64,000 nt of DNA, taken from contig NZ_CP022098.1 in NCBI RefSeq assembly GCF_002305875.1, positions 1,364,001-1,428,000 of the forward strand, read 5' to 3'. Under the pieces are notes generated by a model, which saw only the letters and a program-made list of their open reading frames with translations, was not told the DNA's origin and ran no database searches. Both the position numbers and the translations under genes were made by a program. Positions 57,674 through 64,000 of the stretch are shown piece by piece (within the stretch, counting starts at the first letter, position 1; every line of letters begins with the position of its first letter). Source of the stretch: Cystobacter fuscus (GTDB taxonomy: Bacteria; Myxococcota; Myxococcia; Myxococcales; Myxococcaceae).

Positions 57674-58247
57674 ATGGCGAGAGCTTCATGCCTGGCGAGG
57701 ACGGGCAACTCATTGTTGTTGGGGGCGCAGCTCATTCTGGCGGGGTGCACGGGCTGGCCGCGAGGCGAGCCAGCCGGAGAGTTCCACTCCAGCCCTGATG
57801 CGTGTCAAATGCCTCATCACGACGCGAGGGACCAGCGCTCGCTGCCATGTCCTCCAAACCGTTCCGGAAGTCGAGGCCAGGATCGTGACGGCGCTGTCCA
57901 TGCATCAGCGTGAGGCCATCCTTCATCGGGGAAGGCCTGCCTGGATTGACTATACCTTCAACATCCAGGTCCAGCCGTCGGATTTCAACGCCATCCCCAA
58001 GAGTCTGTATGCCACATGGGCGAAGAAGACGTCCGGGGAAACAGAGGCACAGACGACGGACGCGGAGTTGCTCCAGCTGGCCTCCTTTCTGTGTCGGCAT
58101 CAACCGCTCGATTTCCCCGCGACTTCGCGGCTTCCCGCTGGAGTGGATCCCTCCCTGCTCATCCGTCGGGAGGATCTTCTCTTCAACGTTGGGCCGAGTT
58201 GCACCCCGCCCGCAGTGAGCCGTCCGTCCATTCCCTCTCGTTCGTGA
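57674..58247 (+). pseudogene. Decayed lipoprotein with TonB-like C-terminal domain
   Basis: From ATG 57674 one frame gives a lipoprotein signal (LLLGAQLILAGC) followed by TGWPRGEPAGEFHSS. The similarity continues in another frame from about 57793: LMRVKCLITTRGTSARCHVL, then RGRPAWIDYTFNIQV, which is the TonB C-terminal type domain (with the V-x-Y-T-F-N pattern). The part between signal and domain is missing, so a deletion or frameshift has destroyed the gene. A further frame near 58210-58312 (FVKSPEGWFADYQLPEKAHP) may be the tail of yet another gene. Confidence 0.65.
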
Positions 58248-58325
58248 AATCGCCCGAAGGCTGGTTCGCCGACTACCAGCTTCCGGAGAAGGCGCACCCG
58301 GCCGCTCCGTAGTCGGACATGCGCC

Positions 58326-59852
<1,527 letters not shown>

Positions 59853-60059
59853 GGCGAACTCCAAGGGGGAACGGCTGGCGTACGTCCTGCCGACCCCTCA
59901 CTCTATCGCTTGGACTTTTCCAGGGCCATTGGATGCACTCGCGTTCGCGCGCGGAGGCTCACGAACCTTCGGAGGCGCGAGCGTTCACGCTAGAGTCGCC
60001 CCGCCCACGGGCCAGAAGAACCTGGTGCGTGGTCCCCTTCGACGAGACGAGACACGGAG

Positions 60060-60488
60060 ATGCCTGTCCCCCAGAACGTGGCCACGGACTATGGTTTCCG
60101 CTCGACCGCCCCCGGGTACATCATTCCCGCGGAAGCGCGTCTGTGGTTCGAGGATCTCAAGGCCCGGGTGCTTCGCCTCGAGGGACGGCCCTTCGGGTTG
60201 CTGGTGGATTCACGCACCCAGAAGTCCAATCCCCCCGAGAGCCAGGAGATCATCCGCGATGCGATGGTGTGGTTGCGCGACCATGGCATGCAGCGCTCGG
60301 TGGTGGTGTTGGACAGCACCGTGGCGTTGATCCAGATCCTCCGCATCGCCAAGTCCACGGGCGTCTACTCCTACGAGCGCTACCTGGATGCGTTGAAGGA
60401 GCCGCAGTGGGAGCGCAAGGCGGTGGATTGGCTCGCCCACGGCATCGACCCGGACCTGCCGCCCCCTTCCCCCTCGCGGGAGGGTTGA
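60060..60488 (+). CDS. STAS-like/SpoIIAA-fold hypothetical protein
   Basis: A 142-residue soluble protein: FEDLKARVLRLEGRPFGLLV, then DSRTQKSNPPESQEIIRDAM, WLRDHGMQRSVVVLDSTVAL. The alternation of strand and helix fits the SpoIIAA/STAS-like fold of small bacterial proteins with no known enzyme activity. The 207 bases upstream are free of genes. It lies 11 bases before the DUF2071 gene and may be transcribed with it. Confidence 0.6.
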   Translation: MPVPQNVATDYGFRSTAPGYIIPAEARLWFEDLKARVLRLEGRPFGLLVDSRTQKSNPPESQEIIRDAMVWLRDHGMQRSVVVLDSTVALIQILRIAKSTGVYSYERYLDALKEPQWERKAVDWLAHGIDPDLPPPSPSREG

Positions 60489-60499
60489 GGTTGCGGCCC

Positions 60500-61252
60500 A
60501 TGTCTTCGCCGGACATCGATCGCCTCGCGCCCACGCGCCGCCCGGACGAGCGGCCGGTGATGTACCAGAGCTGGCGCCACCTGCTCTTCCTGCACTGGTC
60601 GCTGCCCGTGGAACAGGTGGCCCCGCTGCTGCCCGAGGGCCTCACGCTCGACACCTTCGAGGGCCGGGCCTGGGTGGGGCTCGTGCCCTTCACCATGCGC
60701 GGGGTGCGGCCCCGGGGCCTGCCCGCGGTGGGCTTCCTGTCGGACTTCCACGAGACGAACGTGCGCACCTACGTGCACTTCCAGGGGCGCGACCCGGGCG
60801 TCTGGTTCTTCAGCCTCGAGGCCGCCAACGCCATCGCGGTCCGGCTGGCGAGGGCATGGTTCAAGCTGCCCTACCATTATGCGGGCATGGAGCTGACGGC
60901 GGCGCCCGGGGGGACTTCCTACGCCTACCGCTCCGAGCGCCGCTGGCCCCCGCCCACGCCCGCCACCTGCGCGGTGCGGTGCAGGCCGAAGGGGAGCGCG
61001 TCCACGTCCACGCCGGGCACGCTCCAGCACTTCCTCGTCGAGCGCTACTTCCTCTACTCCCAGGCTCGCGGCGAGCTCTACCGCGGGCAGGTGCACCACG
61101 CGCCCTACGAGGTGAGGGGCGCGGACGTGGAGGGCCTGGAGGAAACGCTCCTGGCGGCCGCGGGCCTGTCCCGCCCGTCCGAGGCGCCCCTGGCCCACTT
61201 CTCCGAGGGCGTGGACGTGGACGTGTTCCGCTTGCGGCGCGTGGTGCGCTGA
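60500..61252 (+). CDS. DUF2071 (YqjF-like) protein
   Basis: A 250-residue protein: MYQSWRHLLFLHWSLPVEQV, APLLPEGLTLDTFEGRAWVG, LVPFTMRGVRPRGLPAVGFL, SDFHETNVRTYVHFQG, and HFLVERYFLYSQARGELYRG. All are typical of DUF2071, an acetoacetate-decarboxylase-like fold of unknown activity. It starts at ATG 60500, 11 bases after the previous stop. It converges on the lipoprotein gene at 61260, with seven bases between the stops. Confidence 0.9.
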   Translation: MSSPDIDRLAPTRRPDERPVMYQSWRHLLFLHWSLPVEQVAPLLPEGLTLDTFEGRAWVGLVPFTMRGVRPRGLPAVGFLSDFHETNVRTYVHFQGRDPGVWFFSLEAANAIAVRLARAWFKLPYHYAGMELTAAPGGTSYAYRSERRWPPPTPATCAVRCRPKGSASTSTPGTLQHFLVERYFLYSQARGELYRGQVHHAPYEVRGADVEGLEETLLAAAGLSRPSEAPLAHFSEGVDVDVFRLRRVVR

Positions 61253-61259
61253 CGCGCGC

Positions 61260-62201
61260 TCAGCTTCCGCAGTCGGCGGAGCAGTAGGCGGGCAGGCCGC
61301 TCTTCTCCGTCTGCTCGCACACGCCGTTGCCGCAGGTGGCGATGTCCGATGGCTTCATCCTCGTGGAGACGGGCCGGTAGGTGATGCCGTTGTAGACGCA
61401 GGAGGTGTAGTAGCTCTGGCTGCTGTCGAGGGTGCAGTACTGCGAGCAGCTCCCCACGTACACCATGGGCGAGCACTGCGACGAGGAGGACGCGCCCGGC
61501 AGGCCGCACAGGCGGGGGCTGCTCTGCTGGGCCGCGAGCGACAGGCCGTCATTGCCGCCGAACACGCCGGTGCTCCCATCGAAGAGGTTGCCGAAGAAGC
61601 ACGCCTCGCGCAGCGTGTGGCTGGTGAGCTCCTGCGAGGTGGTGGCGATCACATTGTTGGCTCCGTCCAGGCCCCGCAGGGAGACGGTGACGTGCAGGCC
61701 GTACTTGTTGGCGTGCGCCGCCAGGCACGCGGACACCACCTGGAGCTCCGCCGTCGTGGCCGCCAGCCCGCTGCTCCAACTGGGGGCCAGTCCCAACACG
61801 CCGGTCCACACATAGGTCGTCCCGGTGCTGGGGGCCGTGTACGTGCGCGTCGAGCCCGCCGGCACCGCGCACTCCACCAGGTACCTCATCACCTCGGCGC
61901 GCAGCGCCGCGTTCACCTGGAACCAGTTGTGGAAGGTCGTCGTGGAGAGGCCGTTGAGGCTCAGCCCGTTGAGGCTCAGGCCGTTGAGGCTCAGCCCGTT
62001 GAGGCTCAGCCCGTTGAGGCTCAGCCCGTTGCTCAGCAGGAGTTCCTGTCGCGCTTCCTCGGGAGTCTCCGCTTCCGGGAACGTGTCCTCTCCGGGTCCA
62101 CACCCGATGGTGAATACCAGCAGGATACCTGCCCACCACTGCCATCCCGTCGGGCCACTGCTTTCATGATTGCTCCGAGCCTCGAAGGTCTTCATCAGCA
62201 T
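61260..62201 (-). CDS. Lipoprotein with NGLSL pentapeptide repeats
   Basis: A 313-residue lipoprotein (signal ending LVFTIGC). After an acidic stretch it has six NGLS-type repeats, encoded by a 15-bp tandem repeat, then a globular domain of about 200 residues with eight or more Cys (CAVPAGS, ACFFGNLF, RLCGLPG, CSQYCTLD, TSCVYNG) and a Cys-rich end (CGNGVCEQTEKSGLPAYCSA). The NGLSL block recurs in many secreted proteins of fruiting myxobacteria, where it appears to mark surface-bound or matrix proteins. Start ATG 62201 follows GGGGGAGG. Its function is unknown. Confidence 0.82.
   Translation of the reverse strand: MLMKTFEARSNHESSGPTGWQWWAGILLVFTIGCGPGEDTFPEAETPEEARQELLLSNGLSLNGLSLNGLSLNGLSLNGLSLNGLSTTTFHNWFQVNAALRAEVMRYLVECAVPAGSTRTYTAPSTGTTYVWTGVLGLAPSWSSGLAATTAELQVVSACLAAHANKYGLHVTVSLRGLDGANNVIATTSQELTSHTLREACFFGNLFDGSTGVFGGNDGLSLAAQQSSPRLCGLPGASSSSQCSPMVYVGSCSQYCTLDSSQSYYTSCVYNGITYRPVSTRMKPSDIATCGNGVCEQTEKSGLPAYCSADCGS
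61951..62034 (-). repeat. 15-bp tandem repeat coding for NGLSL
   Basis: Five full 15-bp units of CCGTTGAGGCTCAGC (one with a final G) run from 61951 to 62025, with a shortened sixth that lacks GAGG. It encodes N-G-L-S-L on the minus strand. The units are almost perfect in DNA, so the copy number can change by slippage. Confidence 0.95.
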
Positions 62202-62535
62202 GGACTTCCTCCCCCCCAAAACGGATGTGGATGTTCGGTGAAGCGACTCCTCCTGTGTGGGAACTCTCGGAAAAACCCCGACAACCCGTTCTCCACGCCT
62301 TTACTGTGACAAAAGATAAAGCCGTGTAGAAGAGAAACTTCATGTAGTCGATTATTTCTAGTTTAGTCGAAAACACCTGGACCGCGGGGCATACCCGAAT
62401 GACGGGGAGTCATCATTTCGCGGGGTTGTGTCTCGTACCGGGTACGAGGCGCGGGCGGACACACGGGGGGCCCACGAGGGCCACACCCCGTTGTTCAACG
62501 CACGCGTGGGAGGTGATGGAGGGAAAGCGGGGACG
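62202..62535. other. AT-rich intergenic region between lipoprotein and kinase genes
   Basis: About 330 bases. The stretch 62280-62390 is the most AT-rich in this part of the window and probably holds the promoter of the NGLSL lipoprotein, reading left. It includes TTGTCACAG on the minus strand near 62310 and a loose TCGA-TCGA inverted repeat near 62350-62370. Bases 62400-62535 show nothing I can assign. Confidence 0.4.
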
Positions 62536-63909
62536 TCAGGCGCGCGCGGCCGCGGGGGTGATGCCCAACCCGTTCGTGTCGCGCACCACCCAGCCGGCGA
62601 TGTCCGCCAGGGGACCGCCGGTGATGTCGATGCCCTCGGGGCCGCGCCGGGCATCCACCTGGCCCACGTGGACGCAGGCGCGCACGCTCACGCGGGTGCC
62701 TCGGGCGCGGGCCTGGGCCCGCTCGTGGAGCTGGTGCGCCGTCTCCAGCAACTCGCGCGCGCCCGTGCGCGGCGGCTCGTCGAGCGGACGCACCCCCAGC
62801 AGCGCCATGCCGGTCTGCACGGCGAGCACGAAGCCCGCGGCGCGCAGGTCCTGCTCGAGCCCGTCGAGCACCTCGGAGACGGTGGTGTAGGCGGCGTCGT
62901 CCTCGGCGCCCTCTTCGATCACCACCTCGGCATGCAGGGCGAAGGCGCGCACGCTGCGGCTGATGGCGGTGAGCCGGGTGGTGGACGCGGGCAACACCGC
63001 CTCGCGCAGCGCGGTGCGGAAGGAGTCCACGTCCGGGTAGCGGTGCTCGGCCTCCTTCTCCAGGCAGCGCAACACCACCGCGTCCACCGCGGGCGGCACG
63101 GGCGCCTCGGTGCTCGGCCGTGGCGGGGGAGCCTCCAGGTGCATGCGCTCCACCTCCAGCCGGTCATCGGACTGGAAGGGGTAGTGGCCGGTGAGCATCT
63201 GGTAGAGCAGCACGCCCAGCGCGTACACGTCCGTGGTGGGGCCGATGCTGCCGCTGCGGAACTGCTCGGGCGCCATGGCCTGCGAGGTGCCCAGGCGCTG
63301 GCCGGCGATCGTCAGCCCCTCCTGGCCCGGCTCGGGGTGGATGAACTTGGCGATGCCGAAGTCGAGCAGCTTCACCACCGGGGGCTCGCCCTCGGACACC
63401 ACGGCCACGTTGCTCGCCTTGAGATCCCGATGCACCACGCCCGCGCGATGGGCCGCTTCCAACGCCTCGCACACCGGCTCGAGGAAGGCGAGTGCCCGCT
63501 CCGGCGACAGGCGTCCCCGCTCGTGCAGCAGCTGGCTGAGCGTGCGGCCTGGCAGCAGCTCCATGACATAATAAGGACTGCCATCCGGCAGCATGCCGAA
63601 GTCGTACACGTCGACGATATGCGGGTGGCGGATCTGATTGACGACCCGCGCCTCGCGCACGAAGCGTTGCAACATCTCGCCTTGATCCGTCAGGTGCGGA
63701 TGCAACACCTTCACCGCGGCGCGCCGGCCGAGGATGCGGTGTTCCGCCTCGTACACGGCCCCGTGCCCTCCGGAAGCCAGTACCGCCTTGAGGACGTATT
63801 CCCCCGCGAGCACTCCAGGAGAGACCTGTACTCGGGCAGGTACATCCCGAGACGGTGTATGCTCTTTGTGGGGAAGGATGTGGAAGGTGCTATCCAGGTC
63901 CGCCATCAT
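62536..63909 (-). CDS. Ser/Thr protein kinase with degenerate cyclase-like C-terminal domain
   Basis: A 457-residue protein without membrane helix. The kinase domain is complete: Gly loop VLASGGHGAVYEAEHR, Lys in AAVKVLHP, HRDLKASNVAV, LLDFGIAKFI and GTSQAMAPEQF. The C-terminal 150 residues (RAFALHAEVVIEEGAEDDAA, VSVRACVHVGQVDARRGPEG, IDITGGPLADIAGWV) have the outline of a nucleotide-cyclase domain, but lack the metal-binding Asp pair. It is therefore a sensor or regulatory domain, not an active cyclase. Related kinases occur in many copies in myxobacteria. The ATG at 63909 or 63906 begins the frame. Confidence 0.88.
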   Translation of the reverse strand: MMADLDSTFHILPHKEHTPSRDVPARVQVSPGVLAGEYVLKAVLASGGHGAVYEAEHRILGRRAAVKVLHPHLTDQGEMLQRFVREARVVNQIRHPHIVDVYDFGMLPDGSPYYVMELLPGRTLSQLLHERGRLSPERALAFLEPVCEALEAAHRAGVVHRDLKASNVAVVSEGEPPVVKLLDFGIAKFIHPEPGQEGLTIAGQRLGTSQAMAPEQFRSGSIGPTTDVYALGVLLYQMLTGHYPFQSDDRLEVERMHLEAPPPRPSTEAPVPPAVDAVVLRCLEKEAEHRYPDVDSFRTALREAVLPASTTRLTAISRSVRAFALHAEVVIEEGAEDDAAYTTVSEVLDGLEQDLRAAGFVLAVQTGMALLGVRPLDEPPRTGARELLETAHQLHERAQARARGTRVSVRACVHVGQVDARRGPEGIDITGGPLADIAGWVVRDTNGLGITPAAARA

Positions 63910-64000
63910 TCAAGATTAGCACTTTGGATGGAGTGTTCTCACGGGGGGGGGTCCCCCCTCTGTCGAGCGGAGGGCACTTGAGCTAACCTGAGGAGGCGGG
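63910..64000. other. Upstream region of the kinase gene, cut by the window end
   Basis: It contains a run of G facing a run of C (GGGGGGGGG-T-CCCCCC, about 63941-63957), which can form a hairpin, and no coding frame that can be judged. Confidence 0.3.

Noticed and set aside
61951-62034. Short tandem repeats as a possible CRISPR or regulatory iteron array
   Set aside because: Units are contiguous, 15 bp, in frame and code for NGLSL within a lipoprotein.

Overview
This 64 kb window has high-GC, strongly GC3-biased genes and many marks of a myxobacterium. These include a DUF2381 paralogue, Ser/Thr kinases with PEGA or cyclase-like tails, NGLSL-repeat lipoproteins, and a light-type carotenoid operon ending in a MerR/B12 regulator in the Myxococcus carB-carA order. 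A genus in the Cystobacterineae (Archangium/Cystobacter-like) is my inference; no rRNA or tRNA gene was found.

Layout. 1-9.3 kb is accessory DNA. A 2.85 kb serine-recombinase element sits inside a lipoprotein toxin-like gene, and its putative immunity gene lies intact downstream. Around it are short inverted-repeat elements and remnants of a Cys-rich protein, a MoxR ATPase and a cysteine hydrolase. 9.3-15.3 kb holds small envelope genes, a PepSY/OmpR/histidine-kinase operon, a GNAT acetyltransferase, an SPFH protein and a DUF1330 protein. 15.4-21.4 kb is a complete Mrp-type cation/proton antiporter operon (A-B fusion, C, D, E, F, G) with overlapping start and stop codons. 21.4-28.1 kb is again accessory: a DUF2381 pair, then a two-gene Septu-like module (ABC-type ATPase fused to seven near-identical WD40 repeats, followed by an HNH nuclease), then two unknown genes. 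28.4-34.2 kb carries a nucleotide cyclase, GST, HAD phosphatase, chemoreceptor, host-attachment-family protein and M20 peptidase. 34.3-39.5 kb is a signalling and cell-surface island: a PEGA-like protein, a Cys-rich metal-binding-repeat lipoprotein, a Ser/Thr kinase, a TPR protein and an FHA protein. 39.6-42.4 kb holds a metallophosphoesterase, an epimerase and a YtfJ-like protein.

42.4-52.1 kb is the carotenoid operon: crtE-like, crtI, crtB, second desaturase, crtC, glycosyltransferase, crtYc, crtYd, acyltransferase and a CarH-like regulator. It should make a monocyclic, glycosylated, acylated carotenoid. Its promoter has four 11-bp-phased repeats overlapping TTGACA, as expected for a CarH-type operator. 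The crtE-like protein lacks both Asp-rich catalytic motifs. 52-58.3 kb has an amidohydrolase, a secreted HNH nuclease with a translationally coupled DUF4265 gene (likely toxin/immunity), a CoiA-like protein and two decayed genes. 58.3-64 kb has a POT peptide transporter, three small genes, an NGLSL-repeat lipoprotein and a Ser/Thr kinase with a cyclase-like tail.

The strongest candidates for new biology are the ATPase-WD40/HNH module, the recombinase element whose precise excision would rebuild a toxin-like gene in frame, and the 11-bp-phased operator paired with one CarH-like regulator. All family assignments come from reading motifs by eye, with no database search.
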